Assembly: GCF_001620365.2 (NCBI RefSeq)
Contig: NZ_LQMT02000036.1
Location: 62,001-126,000 of the forward strand
DNA from: Amycolatopsis keratiniphila subsp. keratiniphila
GTDB lineage: Bacteria; Actinomycetota; Actinomycetes; Mycobacteriales; Pseudonocardiaceae
Length of the DNA: 64,000 nt
Reading direction: 5' to 3'
Shown here: positions 16,667 to 26,021 of the stretch, piece after piece
Numbering within the stretch: the stretch's first letter is position 1
How the letters are laid out: each line of letters starts with the position of its first letter
Notes under the pieces: model-generated
What the model was told of the DNA's origin: nothing
Database searches by the model: none
The model's input: the letters and a program-made list of their open reading frames with translations, nothing else
Position numbers and translations under genes: made by a program

Positions 16667-18550
16667 CTAGGGTTTCGGAAGTTTCTGCAGCAGCACCCCG
16701 GCGAAGGCCTTGGCCTTCTCGCAGGCTTCGTCGGCGGTCATCTTCGTACCACTGGTCCCGACGGTGAGCTCGACGTTCTCGCCGTCTCGGTCGCTGACGG
16801 ACCGATGCTGCCAGGTCAGCGAACAGGTGGAACGGGCGACGCCGTCGTCCTTCTTCGCCAGGTACACCGTGGCACCGCCGAGATCCAGGGTGGCCGTCCC
16901 CGTGTAGTACGAGTCCTTCGACTGGGACGGCGGGTACGCCCGCACCAGGCTCAGCCGGACATTGCCCGCCGCGTCGTACCGGCATTGGTGCAGATGTTCG
17001 CGGATCGTTTCGACGACCGGCCCGATCAGCCGGTCCGTGGTCACGGGGCCGACCAGCGCACACGGGTCCAGCGGCGCCAGGGTCCCGGCGGGGAGCTCGC
17101 GTTCCTGGCCGCCTGCCCGGATCCGCTTCACCGCGTCGGCGAGCGCGGCCTTCACCACCGAGCACGCCGCGTCCTTTGTGGACATCGAGTTCACGTCGGC
17201 GGTGAGTTTGGTGTTCGGCAGGCCGGAGACCGGGACGGCGACCGCGCACGCGTCGTCGGATCCCTTGATCCGCGACGGAAGTCCTTCCAGCTCGCCGCCT
17301 GCTTCGCCCTCGACCAGGTCTCCGCCGACCGCGAGTTCCAGCCATTTGCCGTCGGGCGAAGAGTACGTGCACGAGTCGAACTGCATGTCGATCTTGGTGC
17401 TGAGCTTGCCGAACCCGGGCACGTCGCGGCCTTTCAGGACCTTGCACAGGTCGACCCGGCGCAGGTTGTCCGGGCCGAGTGGATCCTGGTTGACCGGGGT
17501 GGTGATCGGCTCGTCCGGTTGCGGCGGCGAACTCGGTGCGACGGCCACCGGCGGCGGATCGTCCCCGGACAAGGAGACCGCTGCGACGACACCGCCGACG
17601 AGCAGCACAACGGCGGCCGCGGCGATTCCGGCGTACAGGCCACGCCGGGATCGCTTCGGCGGTGGCGGGTTCAGCAGCCGCTGGACCTCGGCCTGTTGCG
17701 TCGCGATGAGGTGCGACACCACCGGCGGCCACGGGCCTGCCATCGGCGGGATCGGGCCCAGCCGCTCCAGTACCCAGGCCGGGGACGGCCGGTCCGCCGG
17801 GTTCTTCGCCAGGCACGGCTCGACGATCTGCCGCAGCTCGGGCGCGAGATGCCGCAGATCGGGGTGGACGTGGACGACGTTGTACAAGGTGTGCGGGGTG
17901 GACGTCCCGGTGAAGGGATTCGTTCCGGTCGCGGCCATCACCAGCAGCGCGCCGAACGAGAACATATCGCTCGCCGGGGTCAGCGGCTTGCCCTCGGCCT
18001 GTTCCGGCGACATGAACCCGGGCGAACCGATGACGGCGCCGGTATGCGTGAGTTCGGAGTCGCCTTCGACGGCGCGGGCGATACCGAAGTCGATCACCCT
18101 GGGACCGTCACCGGTGAGGATGACGTTGCTCGGCTTCAGGTCACGGTGGATCAGCCCGGCCCGGTGGATGTCACCGAGCGCCAACGCGAGCCCCGCGGCG
18201 AGATGCCGGACCGCCACCGGAGGCAGCGGACCGCCGGCCGAGACCGCCTCGGACAGTGCCGGCCCCGGCACGAACACCGACGCCAGCCACGGCGTCGGCG
18301 CGTTCGGGTCGGCGTCCATGACCGGTGCGGTGTACGCGCCGGACACCAGGCGGGAGGTTTCGACCTCGCGGCGGAATCGCTCGCGGAAGCCGGGGTCCTG
18401 CGCGAAACCGGGATGGACCTGCTTGATCGCGACCAGGCGCCCGTCGGAGGAGGTCCCTAGCAGTACCCGGCCCATCCCGCCCTCGCCGAGCGCGGCGAAC
18501 ACCCGGTAGCGCCCCACGCCGGTGGGTTCGCCGGTGTTCAACGGCTTCAC
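16667..18550 (-). CDS. PknB-type transmembrane Ser/Thr protein kinase (paralogue)
   Basis: 627 aa with the same plan as its downstream neighbour: MKPLNTGEP opening, LGEGGMGRVLLG, HRDLKPSN, DFGIAR, SPEQA, then a proline-rich juxtamembrane region, one TM helix (about 320-340) and an external domain with DPC...C repeats (VDLCKVL and LDPCALVG). The kinase halves are clearly alike while the external halves have drifted, as expected if the two sense different ligands after duplication. The copper ATPase lies upstream on the same strand (49-bp gap), so read-through is possible. Confidence 0.9.
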   Translation of the reverse strand: MKPLNTGEPTGVGRYRVFAALGEGGMGRVLLGTSSDGRLVAIKQVHPGFAQDPGFRERFRREVETSRLVSGAYTAPVMDADPNAPTPWLASVFVPGPALSEAVSAGGPLPPVAVRHLAAGLALALGDIHRAGLIHRDLKPSNVILTGDGPRVIDFGIARAVEGDSELTHTGAVIGSPGFMSPEQAEGKPLTPASDMFSFGALLVMAATGTNPFTGTSTPHTLYNVVHVHPDLRHLAPELRQIVEPCLAKNPADRPSPAWVLERLGPIPPMAGPWPPVVSHLIATQQAEVQRLLNPPPPKRSRRGLYAGIAAAAVVLLVGGVVAAVSLSGDDPPPVAVAPSSPPQPDEPITTPVNQDPLGPDNLRRVDLCKVLKGRDVPGFGKLSTKIDMQFDSCTYSSPDGKWLELAVGGDLVEGEAGGELEGLPSRIKGSDDACAVAVPVSGLPNTKLTADVNSMSTKDAACSVVKAALADAVKRIRAGGQERELPAGTLAPLDPCALVGPVTTDRLIGPVVETIREHLHQCRYDAAGNVRLSLVRAYPPSQSKDSYYTGTATLDLGGATVYLAKKDDGVARSTCSLTWQHRSVSDRDGENVELTVGTSGTKMTADEACEKAKAFAGVLLQKLPKP

Positions 18551-18599
18551 GAAGGCCCCCTTGTTCCGAGGGGCGATGGTACAAAACCACCCGGAAGTG

Positions 18600-20810
18600 T
18601 CACGCGGCGCGTCGGAAGTCCTTGAGCCGGAGGCTGTTGGACACGACGAGCACCGAGGACAGCGACATCGCCGCCCCGGCGATCAGCGGGTTCAGCAGGC
18701 CCAGCGCGGCCAGCGGGATCGCGGCGACGTTGTACCCGAACGCCCAGGCCAAGTTCCCCCGGATGATCCGCAGCGTGCGATCGGCGAGCCGGATGGCGTC
18801 GGGGACCACGCGCAGGTCTTCGCGGACCAGCACCATGTCGGCGGAGCGGACCGCGATGTCGCTGCCCCGCGCCATCGCCATGCCGAGATCCGCGGTGGCC
18901 AGCGCCGGACCGTCGTTGATCCCGTCGCCGACCATCGCGACCCGCGCTCCCCCGGCCCGCAGTTCCTCGATGACCGCGGCCTTCTCCGCGGGCAGCACCC
19001 CGGCGCGCACGTCGGAGACGCCGATCTCCTCCGCGACCACACGCGCGGCGGCTTCGTTGTCGCCGGTCAGCAGCACGGTCCGCAGGCCGAGCGCGTGCAG
19101 GGCCTCGACGGCGGCCGGTGCCGACGGCTTCACGACGTCCCGGACCTCCAGCTGCCCGGCGACCCGGCCGTCCACCGCGACGAGGATCGCCGTCGCGCCG
19201 TCCGCCACCGTGAAGTCGCAGGGGATCCCTCGATCGGCGAACAACCGCGCGTTGCCGACGACGACGTCTTGCCCCTCGACCTCACCCTGCGCGCCGAGCC
19301 CGGGCAGCGCGGTGAAGCGTTCGACCTGGGGCAGGTCCGGCAGCTCGGCCCGCGCCGCGGTCACCACGGCCGTCGCGATGGCGTGCTCCGAACCGGCCTC
19401 CACGGCCCCGGCGAACCGCAGCAGCTCGCCGGTGGTGAACCCGTCGGCGGGACGGCACGCGGTGACGGTCATCTTCCCGGTGGTGACGGTGCCGGTCTTG
19501 TCCAGCACGACGGTGTCCACCGTGCGGCTCGCCTCGAGCGCGTCCGGCCCCTTGATGAGGATGCCGAGCTGGGCGCCGCGACCGACCCCGGCCATCAGCG
19601 CGGTCGGCGTCGCGAGCCCCAGCGCGCACGGGCAGGCGATGATCAGGACGGCGACGGCCGCCGCGAACCCGTCGCGTGCGGGTGCCCCGCCGAGCAGCCA
19701 GACCGCAAGCGTCAGAGCGGCAACGCCGAGCACGGCGGGGACGAACACCGCGCAGATCCGGTCGACCAGACGCTGCACCGCGGCCTTGCGTGCCTGCGCG
19801 CGTTCCGCGAGCGCGGTCATCTGGGCCAGCTGGGTATGCGTGCCGACCGCGGTCGCGCGGACGACGAGCCTGCCGTCCCGGTTCACCGAAGCACCGATGA
19901 CCCGGTCCCCGGTGGTGACCTCCGCGGGCACCGGTTCACCGGTCACCGCACTGACATCCACAGTGGACAGTCCGTTGTGGACGACGCCGTCGGCGGCGAT
20001 CGACTCCCCCGGCTTGACCACGAACAGGTCACCGACGGCCAGTTCGCCGATCGGGACCATCCGCTCGGCTCCGTCCCGCAGCACCCGGACGTCCTTGGCG
20101 GCCAAGGCGTCCAGCGCGGCGAGAAGTCCGGCGGCACTGCGCCGGGACCGGCTCTCGAAGTACCGCCCGGCCAGCAGGAAGGTGGTCACTCCGGCGGCGA
20201 CGTCGAGATAGATGGCGTCGGCACCGGCCGCCGTCGGGCCGAAGCCGATCCAGTAGCCGGGTTCGGTGCCGCCGGCGAAGGCGGACCACGCCGACCACGC
20301 GAACGACGAAAGCACGCCCAGCGAGACCAGGGTGTCCATACTGGACGACCGATGGCGGAGGTTCCGCAGCGTGGCGCGATGGAACGGCAGCGCGGACCAG
20401 AAGACGACGGGCACGGCCAGCACGAGGCACAGCAGTTCCCAGCCGGGGAACCGCAGCCGCGGCACCAGGGCGAGCGTGATCGAGAGGTTCCCCAGCGGAA
20501 TCGCCAGCAGCGCGGCGACGACCAGCCGACGGCGGAGATCCCGGACCCGCGCGAAACCGGTGTCCGGATCCTCGTCGCCGCGGATCTCCGCCGTGTAGCC
20601 GGATTTGCGAACCCGCTCGATGAGCACGTCGTCGGCCAGCGTTCCGGGGACCTGCACGGTGGCCCGCTCGGTCGCGTAGTTCACCGACGCGCGCACCCCG
20701 TCGAGTTTGTTCAGCGTGCGTTCCACCCGCGCCGAACAAGCGGCGCAGGTCATCCCCGACACGGTCAGCTCCACCGTGCGGACGGCGGCCTCCGGCGCGG
20801 AAATCGTCAT
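18600..20810 (-). CDS. copA: Cu+-transporting P1B-type ATPase
   Basis: 736 aa. An N-terminal HMA domain carries GMTCAAC (Cys22, Cys25). The actuator has TGEP (290-293), TM6 has CPC (393-395), the phosphorylation site DKTGT has Asp437, and the hinge shows GDGINDGPAL. Near the C-terminus YN (TM7) and MSLSS (TM8) match the P1B-1 Cu+ signature. It exports cytosolic Cu+ across the membrane. No CsoR or CopZ gene is adjacent, so regulation must come from elsewhere or from the 301-bp upstream spacer. Confidence 0.92.
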   Translation of the reverse strand: MTISAPEAAVRTVELTVSGMTCAACSARVERTLNKLDGVRASVNYATERATVQVPGTLADDVLIERVRKSGYTAEIRGDEDPDTGFARVRDLRRRLVVAALLAIPLGNLSITLALVPRLRFPGWELLCLVLAVPVVFWSALPFHRATLRNLRHRSSSMDTLVSLGVLSSFAWSAWSAFAGGTEPGYWIGFGPTAAGADAIYLDVAAGVTTFLLAGRYFESRSRRSAAGLLAALDALAAKDVRVLRDGAERMVPIGELAVGDLFVVKPGESIAADGVVHNGLSTVDVSAVTGEPVPAEVTTGDRVIGASVNRDGRLVVRATAVGTHTQLAQMTALAERAQARKAAVQRLVDRICAVFVPAVLGVAALTLAVWLLGGAPARDGFAAAVAVLIIACPCALGLATPTALMAGVGRGAQLGILIKGPDALEASRTVDTVVLDKTGTVTTGKMTVTACRPADGFTTGELLRFAGAVEAGSEHAIATAVVTAARAELPDLPQVERFTALPGLGAQGEVEGQDVVVGNARLFADRGIPCDFTVADGATAILVAVDGRVAGQLEVRDVVKPSAPAAVEALHALGLRTVLLTGDNEAAARVVAEEIGVSDVRAGVLPAEKAAVIEELRAGGARVAMVGDGINDGPALATADLGMAMARGSDIAVRSADMVLVREDLRVVPDAIRLADRTLRIIRGNLAWAFGYNVAAIPLAALGLLNPLIAGAAMSLSSVLVVSNSLRLKDFRRAA

Positions 20811-21111
20811 TTCGTGGCACTCCCAGGTTTCACCGATGGTTCCTCGGTGGTGGAACAGGTGTCCCTGGTGGTGTCGCGACGCAGATTACCGGCGGCGGGA
20901 ACCGGACCCGCCGCCGGGCCGACTACTGCGGTGGTGGTGGAAACAGATGTCCCTGTCAGGCTTCGGTAAAGGTGGTCGTGAGTGGCGTTCAGGGCCTGCC
21001 GCGCGTGAAGGACGCCATCCCCAAGTACATGAAGGCCCCCATCCTTGCGCCTAGCTACAGGAAGGGGGCCTTCACGTACTTCAACCGCGCCAGTTACGAC
21101 CAGCGCGACCA
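20811..21111. promoter_or_regulatory. Spacer upstream of copper ATPase
   Basis: 301 bp between the copA start and the stop of the upstream secreted-protein gene. It holds the palindrome at 21023-21081 and, by position, the copA promoter. No CsoR-like GC-rich dyad is obvious to me, and no convincing gene is present. Confidence 0.4.
21023..21081. terminator. Gene-end palindrome, GAAGGCCCCC family
   Basis: AAGTACATGAAGGCCCCC (21023-21040) faces GGGGGCCTTCACGTACTT (21064-21081), with a mismatch near the ATG/CGT step and a 23-nt loop. It lies 31 bp past the stop of the minus-strand secreted-protein gene. Almost the same arms occur 39 kb away at 60148-60212. Confidence 0.75.
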
Positions 21112-22233
21112 CTAAGCCTGGCGTGGGGTCAGTGCGAGTTCGAAGGTGTTGCCGTCTCCCTGGAAGAGGGTGCTCACGTACGAGGTGAACGCGCCGCAGC
21201 CGGTCAGCGGCGCGAGCGAGTAGGTGCCGGCGAGCGCGCCGCCTTTCGCCATGGTGAAACCGTCACCGGTGCGCAGTTCCGCCGTCGAGGGCGCCGACGT
21301 CCGGCAGGACGGCCCAGTGCTGACCGGCATGCCGACGAGCGTGACGAGTGGAAGCACGGTGGTGAACCGGGACCGCGCGACGAAACCGGGGCCGTCGAGG
21401 TCACCTCCCTGCGGTCCATCGGCGACGAACTCCAGATCGGCCGTGCCCGGCAGGAAGCCGAAGAGCCGGAAGTCGGCGTGCGCCTTGTCGAACACCGGGC
21501 CGCCGCTGAACACGGTGGCCGCGGTGGGGCTCAGGTCGAAGGTGCCGGTGAGCGGCGCCGCGGCACCGAGGGCTTTGATGCCGGTCTTCCCGGCGACCGC
21601 GTACCGGTGTCCCGCGGGTTTGTCACCGAGTTCGAAGGACAGCAGGACCGGGTCCTGGCCGGGGTCGAGCGTGCAGTCCGAGGTGAACGAGCCGAGCCCG
21701 GTGAAGGAACCGTCGGCCTTCTTCGGGGTGAGACGGGTGGTGAAGTCGCCGACGGTCAGCGTCGTCTTGCCCGGTTTCGCCAGCGTGATGGTGGGGACCG
21801 AGCCGGTCGCCACCGTGGCGAACGTGCCGGACGGCGGGAGATCGGTCTTCGCGACGTTGAGCGGGATGCGTACGGGAAGCGGATTCGCGTCGCCGTTGAC
21901 CAGTGTCACGCCCGCCGCCGCGGTGCCTTCGATGGTGGTGGCGCCGACGAGGTTCAGCCCGCGGGCCGCCTTGTCCGGCACGGTCACCGTGATGGTCAGC
22001 CCGGAGGTGGTGAGCGTGCCGCCGGGCGCCGTCGGCACCTCGAAGTCGGCCTTGATGTTCACATCGAGCTTCTGCAGCCCGATCAGCGGGAACGGGCAGG
22101 TGAACGACAGCTTCTTGTCGACCGGCGTACCGGCCGCCGCGCTGCGGACGGCGACGAACAGCAGGCAGCCGGCGGTGATCAGCACGACGAGGCCCGCCGC
22201 GAGCAGCATCCGGACGTTGGCACGAAGGGGCAT
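21112..22233 (-). CDS. Secreted DUF6801-like protein
   Basis: 373 aa. An N-terminal hydrophobic segment (about 8-27) directs export or anchoring; the rest is two beta-rich halves. The first half opens with FTCPFPLIGLQ and contains LNLVGATTIEG, matching its upstream paralogue (YHCNLPLVGSQ, LNLIGATTLEG); the second ends GTYSLAPLTGCG. I place it in the actinobacterial DUF6801 family from memory; function unknown, probably a cell-surface protein. Paired cysteines suggest disulphides outside the cell. 63 bp downstream of its paralogue on the same strand. Confidence 0.75.
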   Translation of the reverse strand: MPLRANVRMLLAAGLVVLITAGCLLFVAVRSAAAGTPVDKKLSFTCPFPLIGLQKLDVNIKADFEVPTAPGGTLTTSGLTITVTVPDKAARGLNLVGATTIEGTAAAGVTLVNGDANPLPVRIPLNVAKTDLPPSGTFATVATGSVPTITLAKPGKTTLTVGDFTTRLTPKKADGSFTGLGSFTSDCTLDPGQDPVLLSFELGDKPAGHRYAVAGKTGIKALGAAAPLTGTFDLSPTAATVFSGGPVFDKAHADFRLFGFLPGTADLEFVADGPQGGDLDGPGFVARSRFTTVLPLVTLVGMPVSTGPSCRTSAPSTAELRTGDGFTMAKGGALAGTYSLAPLTGCGAFTSYVSTLFQGDGNTFELALTPRQA

Positions 22234-22296
22234 GGTCGCCTTCCCGAAAACGGCACCGGTCCCCGTCGCGGGAGGCGACGGGGACCGGCTGCTGAC

Positions 22297-23529
22297 TTAC
22301 TTCTTGGTGAGGTTCAGGTCCAGCGTGTTGCCGTCGCTCTTGGCGAACGCGCTGATCCAGTCGTTCAGCTGACCGCAGTTCTGCAGCGCGGACAGCGAGT
22401 AGGTGCCGGTGAGCTTCCCGCCCTTGAGCAGGTCGAAGTCCGGCCCCGTGGTCATCTCGCTGGTGGACGGGCTGACCGTGCCGCACTTCGGGTCGGTGCT
22501 GATGGGGATCCCGAAGATCTGCACGCTCGGCAGGAACACGTTGAACTTGATGTGCGCCTTGAACCCGGTGCCGACGAGCTCACCGGACTGCTTGCCGACC
22601 TGCTCGACCTTGATCTCCGACCGGCCGTCGATGAACCCGAACAGCTTGAACTGGGTGGACGACGGGTCGAGCTTCAGGTCACCGGTGAACGTCTTCGAGG
22701 CGAGGTCCACGTCCGCGTCGAACCCACCGTTGATCGCCGCCGTGCTGCCGAGCGACTTCAGCGCGGTCTGTCCCTTGATGCCGAACGCGTACTTGATTCC
22801 GCCGCCACCGGGGGTGGAGGTGGGCGGAGTCGTCGGCGTGGTCGGCGTCGTGGGGGTGGTGGGCGTGGTCGGAGTGGTGGGTGTGGTCGGGGTGGTCGTG
22901 CCGCCACCACCCTCACCGATCTTGATCGTGGCCAGGGTGTTGTTCTGGCCGGGATCCTGCGTGCACGGCGCGTCGATCGTGCCGTCCGGCGTGATGCCGG
23001 TGACCGAACCGTCGGCCTTGCGCGGGGTGACCTTCAGCTGAATGTCACCCACGGTGATCTTCGCCTCGCCGGGCTGGTTGAAGGTCAGCGAAGGCGTCTT
23101 GCCCGCCGCGTTGACCGTCATCTCGCCCGAGGTGGGGATGTTCTGCTTGGCGATGTCGTTCGGGACCTTGACCGGGAGGTTGAGCCCCGGCGCCGCCACG
23201 GTCGCCGCCGCGATGGCCTGGCCTTCCAGCGTGGTCGCACCGATCAGGTTGAGCCCGCTGACCGTGTCCGCGTTGATCGTGGAGACGGCCTTGATGTCGA
23301 ACGTGCCGGTCGGCTGACCGGTCTTGACCGACAGCGGGAGATCGGTGTTGATCACCACCTTGAGCGACTGCGACCCCACGAGCGGCAGGTTGCAGTGATA
23401 GTTGAGCGGGAGCGAGATCGGATCGGCGACACTGGACTGTGCCCCGACCACGAGTACCGCGGTGGCAAGCCCCACGGCACCGGCAGCGGCGGCGGCGACC
23501 GCCTTCTTGGTTCCTCTACGGTGACTCAC
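22297..23529 (-). CDS. Secreted DUF6801-like protein with Pro-Thr-Thr linker
   Basis: 410 aa with a clear signal peptide (KKAVAAAAAGAVGLATAVLV, cleavage near SVA-DP). It has the same two halves as its downstream paralogue, but they are joined by a low-complexity linker of about ten PTT/TTP units flanked by glycine runs, encoded by a 9-bp tandem repeat near 22810-22905. Such linkers are extended and often O-glycosylated in actinobacteria. The C-terminal half ends GTYSLSALQNCGQ. Function unknown; probably surface-exposed. Upstream, GTATCA-ACGA-TGATAC (23545-23560) is a small dyad 16 bp from the start. Confidence 0.75.
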   Translation of the reverse strand: MSHRRGTKKAVAAAAAGAVGLATAVLVVGAQSSVADPISLPLNYHCNLPLVGSQSLKVVINTDLPLSVKTGQPTGTFDIKAVSTINADTVSGLNLIGATTLEGQAIAAATVAAPGLNLPVKVPNDIAKQNIPTSGEMTVNAAGKTPSLTFNQPGEAKITVGDIQLKVTPRKADGSVTGITPDGTIDAPCTQDPGQNNTLATIKIGEGGGGTTTPTTPTTPTTPTTPTTPTTPTTPPTSTPGGGGIKYAFGIKGQTALKSLGSTAAINGGFDADVDLASKTFTGDLKLDPSSTQFKLFGFIDGRSEIKVEQVGKQSGELVGTGFKAHIKFNVFLPSVQIFGIPISTDPKCGTVSPSTSEMTTGPDFDLLKGGKLTGTYSLSALQNCGQLNDWISAFAKSDGNTLDLNLTKK

Positions 23530-24007
23530 GATCGTCCTTCCGTGGTATCAACGATGATACGAAACGGCGTACAATTCCCCAGAGCAATGAATATCGGCCC
23601 AGGAGAATTCTCCGGGTAGCGACGATGTCTGACGGATCGCAACCGAACAGTAAACTAACGACGCGTCCGCACCGCTATCAAGTGCTTCCCCGGAAAAGTT
23701 GACGCGCCACCGGTAAATTGTCACGCTGGCACGGTGCGCCGGGGGTGTTCCTAGTAGCGACACATGGGTTTCCCCAGTTCAGAGCCGGATCAAGCCACTC
23801 GCCGAACCGCTGACGAGGGTGACAATCGCACCCCGGAAAACTATCTCGCGCATGCCAATCCGCCTTTTCCGCCCGTCACCTGCCTTGCCTGCCCGATTCT
23901 TTCGTGAGTAACCTCGCGGTTCAGCAAGCCGGTCGCCGCCGACCATCGCGGAATCCCGCTCGTCGCGCCGGGGCAGGCCCTCTTTCGCCGAATTCGACGG
24001 GGAAACC
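23530..24007. promoter_or_regulatory. Divergent intergenic region
   Basis: 478 bp between the DUF6801-like operon (minus) and the lipoprotein gene (plus). It is visibly less GC-rich than the genes. Two dyads are present: GTATCA-ACGA-TGATAC (23545-23560) and GGAGAATTCTCC (23602-23613). A TTGACG hexamer near 23699 may be a -35. No coding region is convincing. Confidence 0.45.
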
Positions 24008-24589
24008 ATGAAAAGAATGCGCCGCACGGCAGCGCGAATCGCGTTCGCCACCGTCTCCGTGACCGCCGCGTCGGTCCTGCTGACCGCCTGCGGGCCGGAC
24101 GACCCCGCCGACGCGGGCAGGCACGCCGACCCGGCCGCGCTCGCGTGGGTGGACAAGGTGTGCTCGGGCGTCGCGACGGGCTCGGCGAAGCTGTCCCAGC
24201 CGCCCGCGTTCGATCCAGGCAACCCGCAGGCGACGAAGACCGCCATGGTGAGCTTCCTGAACTCGCTGTCCGCCGCGCTCGACGACATGGCGGGCGGGAT
24301 CCGCAACGCCGGCGTGCCGCCGGTCCCGGATGGACAGTCCGCCGTGGACAAGGCCACCACCACACTCGGCGAGACCAAGTCGAAGGTGTCCGCCACCTTG
24401 ACCCGGATGCAGGACGCGAAGGTCACCGACCAGGCGAGCCTGCAGAAGGTCGTCGCCGACGCGGACAGCACGATGAGCGGGCTGAGCGAGCCGGAAGGCC
24501 CGATCAAGCACCTGCGCACCAACCCGGAACTGGATCTCGCTTTCACCGAGTCCACGACTTGCCGCCAGGTCTACGGCGGCAACGCCTGA
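24008..24589 (+). CDS. Putative lipoprotein
   Basis: 193 aa. Signal peptide with basic start (MKRMRRTAARI) and lipobox LLTAC, so Cys28 should be diacylated and the protein anchored on the outer membrane face. The mature part is mostly helical (SFLNSLSAALDDMAGGIRNAG, a heptad-like middle and LQKVVADADSTMSGL) with two further cysteines, CSG near the start and TTCRQ near the end, which may pair. This is a common actinobacterial small-lipoprotein type of unknown role. A 55-bp palindrome follows, then the lipase. Confidence 0.75.
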   Translation: MKRMRRTAARIAFATVSVTAASVLLTACGPDDPADAGRHADPAALAWVDKVCSGVATGSAKLSQPPAFDPGNPQATKTAMVSFLNSLSAALDDMAGGIRNAGVPPVPDGQSAVDKATTTLGETKSKVSATLTRMQDAKVTDQASLQKVVADADSTMSGLSEPEGPIKHLRTNPELDLAFTESTTCRQVYGGNA

Positions 24590-24614
24590 TCCCCCGACCA
24601 CGAAGTCCGAACGG

Positions 24615-24669
24615 TGTCGCGAAAGCCACTTTCGGGACATCGGATGTCCCGAAAGTGGCTTTCGCGACA
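24615..24669. terminator. Gene-end palindrome, GCGAAAG family
   Basis: Arms of 27 nt (24615-24641 and 24643-24669) are exact reverse complements around a single G. The stem contains the shared block GCGAAAGCCACTTTCG joined to GGGACATC. It begins 26 bp after the lipoprotein stop and ends 36 bp before the lipase start, so it probably separates the two transcription units. Confidence 0.85.
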
Positions 24670-24705
24670 TCTATTCAGTCATCCATCCGCTCTGGAGGCC
24701 CGGCC

Positions 24706-25923
24706 GTGCCGACCCCGTTCCCCCGTCCGTCCCGCCGGGCGCTAGCCGTCGCGCTGGCGATCGTCCTGTCCGCGGGTCTCCTGACCGTGCTGACCGGAAG
24801 CCCGGCGAGCTCCGCCGTCCCGGCGGCGTCCGACGACTCCTTCTACACTCCGCCTTCACCGCTCCCAGCGGGCAAACCGGGTGACATCATCCGCTCGCGT
24901 GTCTCGAAAGCCGGTCCGCGTAAGGATTCCGTCAACGCGTGGCAGGTGATGTACCTGTCGACGAACGCGCTCGGGCAGCCGGACGCGGTGACCGGGACCG
25001 TGCTGGTGCCGAAGAACGTGGACCCGGCGAAGGCGCCGATCGTCTCGTTCGCCGCCGGTACGCACGGTCCCGCGTTCGACTGCACGCCGTCGAAGATGAT
25101 CGACATCGGCGCGTTCTACGAGCAGTCCGGTCTCGACGACGCGCTCGACGCCGGGTACGCCGTCGCTCTCACCGACTACGAGGGCTACCGCCAGGATCCG
25201 AAGACGACGTACGTGGTCGGGCGTTCGGAAGGCCCGGCGGTGATCGACGCCGTCCGCGCCGCGCAGCGTCTGCCGGAGGCGAAACTGTCGGCCGACGCCA
25301 AGGTGCTCTTCCGCGGGTACTCGCAGGGCGGCGGGGCGGCGGCCTGGGCCGGGGAACTTCAGCCCGCCTACGCGCCGGAGCTGAACCTCGTCGGCGTCGC
25401 CGCCGGCGGTGTGCCCGCCGACCTCGTCCAGGTCACCCTGCAGCTCGACGGGAAGTTCGGTTTCGGGGTCTTCGCCTACGCCCTGATCGGCCTGGACAAC
25501 GCCTACCCCGAACTGAAACTGGACTCGTTCCTCAGCGACAACGGCCGCGTGAAACTCGCGGAGATGCAGAAGAGCGCGTGCACGTTCGAGCTGCTCACCA
25601 CCTACGCGAACAACAAGATCGCCGACTACACGACCAGCGCCGGGTACGTTCGTCCGGAATGGGTGAAACGCCTCAACGAGAACAAACTCGGCGGCACTCC
25701 CCCCAAGGTCCCGGTGTTCCTCTACCACGCCACCCATGACCAGCTCGTGCAGTTCGCCCAGGCCGACGCGTTGCACAAGGCCTACTGCACCGCCGGGGTG
25801 AAGACAACCTGGAAGACCTTCGAGACCGACCACATCACGGCGGTCTACACCGGGAACGCCGACGTGCTCGCCTTCCTCAAGGACCGGGTCGCGGGCGCTC
25901 CGGCGACGTCGAACTGCGCCTGA
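24706..25923 (+). CDS. Secretory lipase family protein
   Basis: 405 aa. Signal peptide (about 1-35, RRALAVALAIVLSAGLLTVL, cleavage near SSA). The mature part opens DDSFYTPPSPLPAGKPGDII, typical of the LIP/secretory lipase family. It has the nucleophile elbow GYSQGGGA and a late acid/His pair (HATHD, FETDHI). It should hydrolyse extracellular acylglycerols or other esters. Start chosen as GTG at 24706 because GGAGG (24693-24697) sits 8 bp upstream and the signal peptide begins there. A perfect palindrome follows the stop by 7 bp. Confidence 0.88.
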   Translation: MPTPFPRPSRRALAVALAIVLSAGLLTVLTGSPASSAVPAASDDSFYTPPSPLPAGKPGDIIRSRVSKAGPRKDSVNAWQVMYLSTNALGQPDAVTGTVLVPKNVDPAKAPIVSFAAGTHGPAFDCTPSKMIDIGAFYEQSGLDDALDAGYAVALTDYEGYRQDPKTTYVVGRSEGPAVIDAVRAAQRLPEAKLSADAKVLFRGYSQGGGAAAWAGELQPAYAPELNLVGVAAGGVPADLVQVTLQLDGKFGFGVFAYALIGLDNAYPELKLDSFLSDNGRVKLAEMQKSACTFELLTTYANNKIADYTTSAGYVRPEWVKRLNENKLGGTPPKVPVFLYHATHDQLVQFAQADALHKAYCTAGVKTTWKTFETDHITAVYTGNADVLAFLKDRVAGAPATSNCA

Positions 25924-25930
25924 CGCCCAG

Positions 25931-25976
25931 GTCGTGAGTGGCGATTCGGCTTAAAACCCGAATCGCCACTCACGAC
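25931..25976. terminator. Perfect gene-end palindrome
   Basis: GTCGTGAGTGGCGATTCGG (25931-25949) pairs exactly with 25958-25976 around an 8-nt AT-rich loop. It begins 7 bp after the lipase stop codon. This is the expected position of a terminator, though no T-run follows. Confidence 0.85.
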
Positions 25977-26021
25977 CCCGTGTCGCTTCGGCGATTGCGC
26001 GTGTTCGGCGGGACGGCGCAC

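Noticed and set aside
22805-22905. G/T-rich 9-bp tandem repeat as a non-coding satellite
   Set aside because: It is in frame inside a secreted protein and encodes a Pro-Thr-Thr linker.
23781-24007. Possible longer or additional gene before the lipoprotein
   Set aside because: No frame has conserved features; the lipoprotein start at 24008 has a proper signal peptide and lipobox.
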